Below, one piece after another: positions 25,926 through 32,819 of a DNA stretch of 64,000 nt. Location of the stretch: NCBI RefSeq assembly GCF_016650635.1, contig NZ_JAEKFI010000002.1, positions 434,001 to 498,000 of the forward strand. Reading direction: 5' to 3'. The position numbers and the translations under genes were made by a program. This stretch comes from Pseudomonas sp. TH43. Its GTDB lineage: Bacteria; Pseudomonadota; Gammaproteobacteria; Pseudomonadales; Pseudomonadaceae. The stretch's first letter is position 1. Each line of letters starts with the position of its first letter. The notes under the pieces are model-generated. The model did no database searches, had not been told where the DNA came from, and saw nothing but the letters and a program-made list of their open reading frames with translations.

Positions 25926-26792
25926 ATGCGCCACGCCGTTCGTTCGTCTCGCCTCGTTTCGCTGTGCCTGCTGATCCTTTCCCCGCTGTTCGCCGCCACC
26001 GCCCATGCCGGTTCGGAACGACAATTGGTGGCAGCCATCAATGACTACCGCGCCCACCCGCAACGCTGTGACAGGCGTCCCGCGCAACGCCTGGCGCCGC
26101 TGGCGCTGAAGTCGAATCTGCTGCTGCCGAACGGTTATCGCTATGGCGGCGGCATGCGCGAGGCGCTGAAATCATCGGGGTATTCGGCGGTGGCAGTGCG
26201 CAGTATTCGCATCGTCGGTGCGCAGGATGCAGAAGAAGCCTTCGACAGACTGCAAAGCGACTATTGCGGCGCGCTGCTCGATGCGACCTACGCCGACATC
26301 GGCATCAGTCGCACTCGCAGCGAATGGCAAGTGGTACTGGCGCAACCGGTGCTCGACAATCGTGTGGCGGATAACCGCAGCGTCGGCAAAGCGTTGCTCG
26401 CCGAAGTCAACGCCGCGCGCGCGCGACCAAGAATGTGCGGGCGCCAGCGTTTCGCCGCAACACGACCGCTGAGCTGGAATGCTGCACTGGGCGCAGCGGC
26501 TCAGGGCCACAGTAAAGCCATGGCGTACGGCAATTACTTCGCCCACCGTGATCCGGACGGTGATTTGCCGGCAGATCGCGCCAGAGCAGCGGGCTATCGC
26601 GGCCGGCAGATCGGCGAAAATATCGCCGCCGGACAGAGTTCACCAGGCAAGGCGATGGCCGGCTGGCTGGCCAGTCCCGGGCATTGCGCCAATCTGATGA
26701 ACCCGATGTTCACCCAGGTCGGGGCCGGGTTTGCCAGTGAGGCGCGCAGTGATGAAGGGGTTTACTGGACGATGCTGTTCGGCGCGCCCTGA
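25926..26792 (+). CDS. Secreted CAP-domain protein
   Basis: The 288-residue protein has a signal peptide (about 1-28, ending AHA) and a C-terminal CAP (SCP/PR1) domain at about 150-288. CAP signatures include FAHRDPDG, GENIAAG and SPGHCANLMNP. A first repeat-like region (29-140) shares the N-D-Y-R-x-H-P-x-x-C start with CAP domains but lacks the rest and may be a decayed copy. CAP proteins in bacteria are secreted; their role is not settled. ATG 25926 is chosen because it begins the signal peptide. Confidence 0.82.
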   Translation: MRHAVRSSRLVSLCLLILSPLFAATAHAGSERQLVAAINDYRAHPQRCDRRPAQRLAPLALKSNLLLPNGYRYGGGMREALKSSGYSAVAVRSIRIVGAQDAEEAFDRLQSDYCGALLDATYADIGISRTRSEWQVVLAQPVLDNRVADNRSVGKALLAEVNAARARPRMCGRQRFAATRPLSWNAALGAAAQGHSKAMAYGNYFAHRDPDGDLPADRARAAGYRGRQIGENIAAGQSSPGKAMAGWLASPGHCANLMNPMFTQVGAGFASEARSDEGVYWTMLFGAP

Positions 26793-26800
26793 TCTCCCTC

Positions 26801-26880
26801 TGTAGGAGCTGCCGCAGGCTGCGATCTGTTGATGTTGTTTTTTCAAGATCAAAAGATCGCAGCCTGCGGCAGCTCCTACA
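26801..26880. repeat. REP-type inverted repeat (GCTGCCG family)
   Basis: TGTAGGAGCTGCCGCAGGCT plus GCGATC and the complement AGCCTGCGGCAGCTCCTACA flank a short AT-rich loop. It lies 8 bases after the CAP gene stop. Confidence 0.92.
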
Positions 26881-27050
26881 TGAGAAGGGAGAGTCATTTC
26901 GCACCTGTCGACCTCGGCCATCTGCGCACCCAGCGGATCGTCTGCGGACTGCGCCCGGCCAGTCCATGAGCGATTCATCCCGGTGGGTTTGAAGGAGAGA
27001 GGCGTTGCACGTTGCAACGGGGCGGAAGGTGTCGTGAACTTCCGCTGAAT

Positions 27051-27512
27051 TCAATCAAGCAACCCGGCGTTCTTCAGCAGACTCTCCAGGCCCACCGGCA
27101 CCAATGGTGTCTGCTCGCTGAAGCTGGCGCTGTTGTGCCAGCGCACGGTGAAGGCAGCGCCGTCACTTTCGTGCCCCTCAAGGTGGGATCGCTCATAGAG
27201 GCTGGTATCGGCGAAGTGGGCGTCATACACCTGGACGAACTCGTGGCCAGGCTTGCCGTTGTAAACGAACAGACTTTCGAGCGTCCCAAGCAAGCGAAGC
27301 TCGCTCATCGCAAAGCCCAACTCCTCCTCGACTTCTCGGGCAATCGCCTGGGCGCTGGTTTCGCCGAATTCGATGCCACCGCCAACAGGACGGTAGATGG
27401 TCTGCTGTGTGACGGGGTCGTGAAACTGATTGACGAGGATCCGGCCTTTGTTATGAAAGACACAGAGTGCGAGCGCACGGATACGCCGTTCGGCCATGAG
27501 AGTGAAGTCCAT
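27051..27512 (-). CDS. Nudix hydrolase
   Basis: The 153-residue protein has a complete Nudix box at 45-67: G45, E51, R59-E60 and E63-E64 are all in register in GGIEFGETSAQAIAREVEEE. Nudix enzymes cleave nucleoside diphosphates linked to another moiety. Which one cannot be told. The start could be ATG 27512 or ATG 27497 (MAERRIRALAL). The second aligns better with many family members. Confidence 0.82.
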   Translation of the reverse strand: MDFTLMAERRIRALALCVFHNKGRILVNQFHDPVTQQTIYRPVGGGIEFGETSAQAIAREVEEELGFAMSELRLLGTLESLFVYNGKPGHEFVQVYDAHFADTSLYERSHLEGHESDGAAFTVRWHNSASFSEQTPLVPVGLESLLKNAGLLD

Positions 27513-27593
27513 TTGCAGTTTTTTGGCGCGGAATTAAAACATGATTAATGCGCAAAACCTGTGGACTTCACACGTTCGGACGTCGTTGAGAGG

Positions 27594-27677
27594 TCAAATC
27601 GGAGAAATGGTCGCCAGCAAGCCGATCAGAATGGTCAATGTCAGAAATCCGCCGAGAAAAAAAGCCATCTTGTTCAT
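27594..27677 (-). CDS. 27-residue membrane peptide
   Basis: A minus-strand frame encodes 27 residues, MNKMAFFLGGFLTLTILIGL followed by LATISPI, a single hydrophobic helix with a short positive N-terminus. A strong ribosome site, GGAGAGAG, lies 4 bases before ATG 27677. Its size and context match the class of small bacterial inner-membrane proteins. No family is recognised. It lies between the Nudix gene and an NTF2-like gene and is too short for normal gene finding. Confidence 0.6.
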   Translation of the reverse strand: MNKMAFFLGGFLTLTILIGLLATISPI

Positions 27678-27837
27678 GTTGCTCTCTCCAATGCTGAGCT
27701 TGCGGTGCACCGGACGCTTCGGGATGAAGAACTGTCGCGAGTGACCAGACTACGCAGCTATTCTGAGCCTGTGACTGAGCCGGTTACAGAGTCAGATTGA
27801 AACGAAAAAAGCGTATCAGATGAAATCTGATCCTGTC

Positions 27838-27905
27838 GCGGCTGCGATTTTTTGATCTTTTCTTCGAGATTGAAAGGCAAAGGATCGCAGCCTGCGGCAG
27901 CTCCA
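27838..27905. repeat. Degenerate REP pair
   Basis: GGCTGCGATTTTTTGATC and GGATCGCAGCCTGCGGCAGC are the inner part of a GCTGCCG-family REP with an eroded left end. The remainder of 27678-28015 holds no gene. Confidence 0.7.
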
Positions 27906-28015
27906 GGATGTGCATGGGGCGATATTCAGGGGACTGCTGCAAGGTTGCCCTGCTCGCGTGTTGATCTACAGTCATCGCCATCGTCTGAACAACAACAAAA
28001 ATAACCGGAGTGCCC

Positions 28016-28444
28016 ATGACTGAGTTGAAGCTGCAAGCCAACGTCGCCGATTCCCTGAACCGCTGGCACGAGATGATCCGCACCGGCAACTTGAGCGCCC
28101 TGCCCGAGTTACTTGATGCAAAAGCCGTATTTCGCTCACCGATGGCGCACACGCCTTACCCCGGCGCGCCGGTGGTGTCGATGATCCTCAATACGGTGTT
28201 CGGCGTGTTTGAGGATTTCCATTACCACCGTGAACTGGCGACAGCGGATGGCTTGAATGTGATTCTGGAATTCAGCGCCAAGGTGGGGGCGAAGGAGCTC
28301 AAAGGCATCGACATGATCCGCTTTGATGAGCGCGGCAAGATTGTCGAGTTTGAAGTGATGGTGCGACCGCTGAGTGGATTGCAGGCGCTTGGCGAAGAAA
28401 TGGGCCGGCGACTCGGCGCCTATCTGGCCTCCGCCAAACCCTGA
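28016..28444 (+). CDS. NTF2-like/SnoaL-type protein
   Basis: The 142-residue cytoplasmic protein has the cone-shaped NTF2/SnoaL fold pattern, with an N-terminal helix pair (DSLNRWHEMIRTGNLSALPEL) and later strands ending GKIVEFEVMVRP. Members are often polyketide cyclase-like enzymes, isomerases or binding proteins. No reaction can be assigned. CCGGAG lies 5 bases before ATG 28016, preferred over the GTG two codons upstream. Confidence 0.75.
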   Translation: MTELKLQANVADSLNRWHEMIRTGNLSALPELLDAKAVFRSPMAHTPYPGAPVVSMILNTVFGVFEDFHYHRELATADGLNVILEFSAKVGAKELKGIDMIRFDERGKIVEFEVMVRPLSGLQALGEEMGRRLGAYLASAKP

Positions 28445-28454
28445 CCACCAAAAA

Positions 28455-28540
28455 TGTAGGAGCTGCCGAAGGCTGCGATCTTTTGATTCTGTTTATTAAA
28501 ATCACAGTCACAAGATCGCAGCCTTCGGCAGCTCCTACAG
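28455..28540. repeat. REP-type inverted repeat (GCTGCCG family)
   Basis: TGTAGGAGCTGCCGAAGGCT and AGCCTTCGGCAGCTCCTACA flank GCGATC/GATCGC and an AT-rich loop. It lies between the convergent NTF2-like and mqo genes. Confidence 0.92.
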
Positions 28541-28554
28541 GGGGATAGTGCATA

Positions 28555-28590
28555 AAAAACCCACTGACCGTCGCCGGTTCAGTGGGTTTT
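28555..28590. terminator. Bidirectional terminator of mqo and the NTF2-like gene
   Basis: AAAACCCACTGA pairs with TCAGTGGGTTTT around a short loop. T tracts occur in both directions, so it can stop both convergent transcripts. Confidence 0.85.
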
Positions 28591-28607
28591 GTGTGTCAGG
28601 GTTCTAG

Positions 28608-30254
28608 TTACAGAGCCATGTCACGTGCAGCGTTTTCCTTCGGGGCTTCTGCTTTTTCAGCAGCAGGTGCAGCCGGAGCAGCTACCTGACCGATCACTGG
28701 AGGCGTCGGCAGTTCGAGGATTTTAGCCGTGTAGGCCCACTCTGCAGCCACTTTGGCGGGATCGCTGTTCAGCTGGGTGCCGTAGCTTGGAACGATCTGG
28801 TGCAGCTTGGTTTGCCATTCTGGCGATGCCACTTTGTCTTTGAAGACTTTCTGCAGCACGCTCAGCATGATCGGAGCAGCGGTCGACGCGCCTGGCGATG
28901 CGCCCAGCAGGCCGGCGATGGAGCCGTCCTGTGCAGCAACGATTTCGGTGCCCAGTTTCAGCACGCCGCCCGCAGCTTCATCACGCTTGATGATTTGCAC
29001 GCGTTGGCCGGCTTGCCACAGACGCCAGTCTTCGGCTTTGGCGTGCGGGAAATATTCCTTCAGCGCGTTCATGCGGTCTTCATCCGACAGCATCAGTTGG
29101 CCAGCAAGGTACTCGACCAGCGGGTATTCCTTGATGCCGACCTTGGTCATAGGCCAGATGTTGTGGGTGGTGGTGCTGGTCAGCAGGTCCAGGTACGAGC
29201 CTTCCTTCAGGAACTTGGTGCTGAAGGTCGCGAATGGGCCAAACAGAATGACGCGCTTGCCGTCCAGAACACGGGTGTCCAGGTGCGGAACCGACATCGG
29301 CGGTGCGCCAACCGAAGCTTTACCGTAAGCCTTGGCCAGGTGTTGTTCAGCGATGGCCGGGTTATCGGTCACCAGGAACGAGCCGCCTACCGGGAAGCCA
29401 GCGTATTCCTTGGCTTCTGGAATGCCCGACTTCTGCAGCAGGTGCAGAGCGCCGCCGCCAGCGCCGATGAACACGAACTTGGCGTCGGTTTCGGTTTTGG
29501 TGCCGTCTTTCAGGTTTTTGTAGCTGACGCGCCAAGTGCCATCGGCGTTCTTGGTGATGTCTTCAACTTCGCTCGACAGTTTCAGGTCGAAGTTAGGCTT
29601 GGTTTGCAGATGGGCAGCGAACTGGCGGGTGATTTCGCCGAAGTTCATGTCGGTACCCAGCGGGCTCCAGGTGGCCGCGATTTTCTGGTTCGGGTCGCGC
29701 CCTTCCATCATCAGCGGAACCCACTTCTTGATCACAGCAGGGTCTTCGGAGTACTGCATGCCGGCGAACAGCGGGCTCGCTTGCAGGGCCTCGTAGCGCT
29801 TTTTCAGGAACTTGATGTTGTCATCGCCCCACACGAAGCTCATGTGCGGAGTGGTGTTGATGAACGAGCGAGGGTTCTTCAGAACGCCTTGCTGAACCTG
29901 CCAGGCCCAGAACTGACGGGAGACCTGGAACGCTTCGTTGATCTCGACGGCTTTCGGGATCGTGACGTTGCCTTTGTCGTCTTCCGGGGTGTAGTTCAGC
30001 TCAGCAAGCGCCGAGTGACCGGTACCGGCGTTGTTCCAGCCGTTGGAGCTTTCCAGGGCGACGCCATCAAGGCGCTCGACCATTTCCATCGACCAGCTTG
30101 GCTCCAGCTCATTGATCCACACACCCAGGGTGGTGCTCATGATGCCGCCGCCGATCAGCAGTACATCGACTTTCTTTGCTTCGTCAGCATTGGCGGATGT
30201 CATCCCCATCGCCAAAGCCAGACCCAGCAAGGCTGTGTTCACTTTCTTAAACAT
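28608..30254 (-). CDS. mqo: Malate:quinone oxidoreductase
   Basis: The 548-residue FAD enzyme oxidises malate to oxaloacetate and passes electrons to the quinone pool. The FAD motif [17 protein letters not shown] and the [14 protein letters not shown] segment are typical of Mqo. Unusually for the family, a signal-peptide-like N-terminus (about 1-23, ending ANA) precedes the FAD domain, a feature of one Pseudomonas Mqo class. A Pro/Ala-rich C-terminal tail follows the catalytic domain. ATG 30254 has AGGTG 6 bases upstream; a GTG three codons earlier is less likely. Confidence 0.9.
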   Translation of the reverse strand: MFKKVNTALLGLALAMGMTSANADEAKKVDVLLIGGGIMSTTLGVWINELEPSWSMEMVERLDGVALESSNGWNNAGTGHSALAELNYTPEDDKGNVTIPKAVEINEAFQVSRQFWAWQVQQGVLKNPRSFINTTPHMSFVWGDDNIKFLKKRYEALQASPLFAGMQYSEDPAVIKKWVPLMMEGRDPNQKIAATWSPLGTDMNFGEITRQFAAHLQTKPNFDLKLSSEVEDITKNADGTWRVSYKNLKDGTKTETDAKFVFIGAGGGALHLLQKSGIPEAKEYAGFPVGGSFLVTDNPAIAEQHLAKAYGKASVGAPPMSVPHLDTRVLDGKRVILFGPFATFSTKFLKEGSYLDLLTSTTTHNIWPMTKVGIKEYPLVEYLAGQLMLSDEDRMNALKEYFPHAKAEDWRLWQAGQRVQIIKRDEAAGGVLKLGTEIVAAQDGSIAGLLGASPGASTAAPIMLSVLQKVFKDKVASPEWQTKLHQIVPSYGTQLNSDPAKVAAEWAYTAKILELPTPPVIGQVAAPAAPAAEKAEAPKENAARDMAL

Positions 30255-30791
30255 CTGTTGCACCTATGATAAAACGCCTTCCGCCCGCCGCTGTTATCTG
30301 TATGCGATCCGCTTTGATGACGCTCAGGCTAGCGTCGCAGATTCCGGCACACTTCAATTTTGACGGGTGGGCACACAAGGCCGACAGGTTGCATCGACCT
30401 CAGTTAATGTCCCTTCTGAACTGACTTCTTATCATTATTGGCTTCAGCTACTTGAGCGACAGGGATTCCGTCGGCCCGCCCGAAGGCAAGCAAACTGAAT
30501 AAGGTCAAACCAAGTTGGCGCGAAGAATATCACGTCAGGGCAAACCCGCGCGTCTGTTCCCGACTTGAGAGTCTTTTTCCGCTCAGGGACTTATCGGCCG
30601 ATGCCCGCCGAACATGACTCTCGGCAATGGCGTTGAATGAAGCCTTTCGACTGCCCCTGCAGTTGCGCGGGAGAACCAGACGCGGAGCCCTGCCGTATCG
30701 GCCAACAATCTGCTACGTTGTACGATGACTGATGAATTAACATTTTGAATTGATCAGTCATCAACTCTCATAACAACAAGGACACAACAAC
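30255..30791. other. mqo/NTF2-like divergent region, no gene
   Basis: These 537 bases hold no supported gene. They should contain the mqo promoter on the minus strand. A 39-base palindrome (30724-30762) stands just before the next gene. Confidence 0.5.
30724..30762. promoter_or_regulatory. 39-base imperfect palindrome before the NTF2-like gene
   Basis: GATGACTGAT and ATCAGTCATC are perfect arms. Inside them AATT pairs with AATT, and the centre is ACATTTT-like. It ends 29 bases before ATG 30792. It could be a repressor operator or a leader hairpin. Confidence 0.5.
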
Positions 30792-31223
30792 ATGACTTAT
30801 TCCCGTCTTTTGATCGGTTTGCTCTTTAGCTTCAGCGGATATGCCATGGCCGCCCCTGCCCCGGCGGAGCAAGACGTTGCCAAAGCGGTCGATCACCTGA
30901 CCCAGGCAATGTTGCACAAGGACATTGCTGAACTGGATGCACTCACCGCGCCCAACCTGACGTATGGCCATTCCAGCGGCAAAATCCAGGACAAGAAAGA
31001 ATTCATCGCCGACATTGAAACCGGCAGGAGCGCCTTCAAGACCCTTGAGATGCAAAAGCAGACCATCACCCTGTCCGGCGACACGGCACTGGTGCGTCAC
31101 CACTTTTCAGCGCAGGCATTGAAGGGAACTGAAGTCATACCGACCGAGATCGAGAACTTTCAGATCTGGCAGAAGCAGGATGGCAAGTGGTTGCTGGTGG
31201 GGCGACAGGCGTTCAAATTCTGA
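30792..31223 (+). CDS. Exported NTF2-like (DUF4440-type) protein
   Basis: The 143-residue protein has a signal peptide (about 1-21, ending AMA) and an NTF2-like domain, with LTQAMLHKDIAELDALTAPNLTYGHSSGKIQDKKEF-type helices and a C-terminal WQKQDGKWLLVGRQ sheet. The fold binds small hydrophobic ligands in many families, but no function is known here. ATG 30792 follows an AAGGA sequence at a suitable distance. The palindrome in its leader suggests regulation. Confidence 0.75.
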   Translation: MTYSRLLIGLLFSFSGYAMAAPAPAEQDVAKAVDHLTQAMLHKDIAELDALTAPNLTYGHSSGKIQDKKEFIADIETGRSAFKTLEMQKQTITLSGDTALVRHHFSAQALKGTEVIPTEIENFQIWQKQDGKWLLVGRQAFKF

Positions 31224-31263
31224 TTGAGGTGAACCCGGTCTGAATGGATATTGGCCGACCCGG

Positions 31264-31896
31264 CCTCTTCGCGAGCAAGCTCAGCTCCTACAAAGTTGTG
31301 GGATGTTCAGAGCATTGTGTTACCCGAGCCACTGTAGGAGCATAGCTTGCTCGCGAAGACGGCGGCACAGGCAGCATCTGAATCGTCTGAACCGACGCTT
31401 TCGCGAGCAAGCTCAGCACCTACAAAGTTGCGCGATGTTCAGAGCATCGCGTTACCCCGAGCCACTGTAGGAGCAAAGCTTGCTCGCGAAGACGGCGGCA
31501 CAGGCAGCATCTGCATCGTCTGAACCGACGCTTTCGCTAGCAAGCTCAGCTCCTACAAAGTTGCGGGATGTTCAGAGCATCGCGTTACCCCGAGCCACTG
31601 TAGGAGCAAAGCTTGCTCGCGAAGACGGCGGCACAGGCAGCATCTGCATCGTCTGAACCGACGCTTTCGCTAGCAAGCTCAGCTCCTACAAAGTTGCGGG
31701 ATGTTCAGAGCATCGCGGTTACCCCTAGCCACTGTAGGAGCAAAGCTTGCTCGCGAAGACGTCGGCACAGGCAGCATCTGCATCGTCTGAACCGACGCTT
31801 TCGCGAGCAAGCTCAGCTTCTACAAAGTTGCGGGATGTTCAGAGCATCGCGTTACCCCGAGCCACTGTAGGAGCAAAGCTTGCTCGCGAAGACGGC
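31264..31896. repeat. 133-bp tandem array made from REP sequence
   Basis: A unit of 133-134 bases is repeated in direct orientation. ACTGTAGGAG begins at 31331, 31464, 31597, 31731 and 31864, giving four complete units flanked by partial units at both ends. Each unit holds one complete REP dyad of the CGAGCAAGCTT family (TAGGAGCAAAGCTTGCTCGC and its complement ending GCTCCTACA) plus a linker AAAGTTG..ATGTTCAGAGCATCGCGTTACCC. Units are nearly identical. Two of them share a CTAGCAAG variant, so copies were added recently. It fills the gap before the DUF2388 gene. Confidence 0.92.
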
Positions 31897-32022
31897 TTCA
31901 AAAACCAATCCAATCCCCCCGCCGTACTCAGTTCTCAACCGCACGGAACTCCCGCTCACCGCGCCCCTCTCACATTATGCAGTCCTTCCTTTTTTGCTTC
32001 GCGCTTGTGGAGGAACACCGTC

Positions 32023-32337
32023 ATGCGCAAGTTAGTGCTCATTTCTTCTTTACTCTTATGCCTGCCGGTCGGCTCGGCGCTGGCCCGCGTCGATGCGGGT
32101 GATGTCGCCACCTCGGCGGGTGTCTCCGCGTCGCTGTACTCGACCTTCAAGGATCACAAAATGGTGATTCCGGCTCGTGACGACTTGTCTGCATTTGTCG
32201 CCAGTGGCGGGGCCATTCGTGGGGTTTATCTTGAGTCGGTGCTGCAACAGGTTCGTCAGGAAAATCCTGGATTGAACGCCAGCGATGAAGACCTCGCGAA
32301 CGCGATTCTGGTGCATTACGAAGGCCTGAATCAGTAG
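32023..32337 (+). CDS. DUF2388 family exported protein
   Basis: The 104-residue protein has a signal peptide (about 1-21, ending ALA) and a compact DUF2388 domain, a family found mainly in Pseudomonas with no known function. It has VDAGDVATSAGVSASLYSTF near the start and a C-terminal LANAILVHYE. The ribosome site GGAGGAAC precedes ATG 32023. The frame is open through the REP array upstream, but that part is not coding. Confidence 0.8.
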   Translation: MRKLVLISSLLLCLPVGSALARVDAGDVATSAGVSASLYSTFKDHKMVIPARDDLSAFVASGGAIRGVYLESVLQQVRQENPGLNASDEDLANAILVHYEGLNQ

Positions 32338-32405
32338 CCGCCACGGATGCAGCGGCCGATGGACGGCCGCTGATGGCGCATAGGCAAAACCGTCCGCCGC
32401 CCTCT

Positions 32406-32819
32406 ATGATGGAGGCCATGACGACGATTGCGCGCTTGCGCTCACCCTGCCCGCCCGGCGCCTGCGATTGCGGGCGCGATCCGTTGCTGGAAAATCCCGG
32501 CGCGGATGTGCGCATCCTGCGTCTAACCCGCGAGGAGGAAAAAGTCCTTCTCGCGCGCCTGGAAAAAATCAAAGACCTCGACGATCTCAGGCATCTGCAA
32601 AAACGTATGTTCGAGCAGTTGGGGATTCGTGTAGAGGTCTCGCCGGGCTTTCATGAAGTACGTACGATGCTCGGGATCGAAATCGAAATCGCCGAGCTTC
32701 CAGGGCTGTGCCGCAAGACGCGCAAATCGATTCCGACCGCGATTCGCCGAGGACTGAACAACAGCCCGGAAATCGCTTTCGAACTGCTTAACGCCCACGA
32801 CTTGCTGCGCGACGCCTGA
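32406..32819 (+). CDS. Hypothetical protein with an N-terminal Cys cluster
   Basis: The gene is 137 codons from ATG 32406 or 133 from ATG 32418. The N-terminus has C-P-P-G-A-C-D-C-G, three cysteines close together that could bind metal, followed by a charged helical region (REEEKVLLARLEKIKDLDDL). I do not recognise the family. It is convergent with ligD: the two stop codons abut with no base between them (TGATCA). The start is uncertain because no good ribosome site is visible. Confidence 0.6.
   Translation: MMEAMTTIARLRSPCPPGACDCGRDPLLENPGADVRILRLTREEEKVLLARLEKIKDLDDLRHLQKRMFEQLGIRVEVSPGFHEVRTMLGIEIEIAELPGLCRKTRKSIPTAIRRGLNNSPEIAFELLNAHDLLRDA

Noticed and set aside
31613..31870. Open frames through the tandem array (LAKTAAQAASASSEPTLS-type peptides)
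   Set aside because: The 133-base unit is not a multiple of three, the peptides change frame between units, and no ribosome site is present.
31264..31896. A possible CRISPR array
   Set aside because: Repeats and the sequence between them are both constant in every unit, the unit is 133 bases, and the repeat is a REP dyad. There are no unique spacers and no cas genes.
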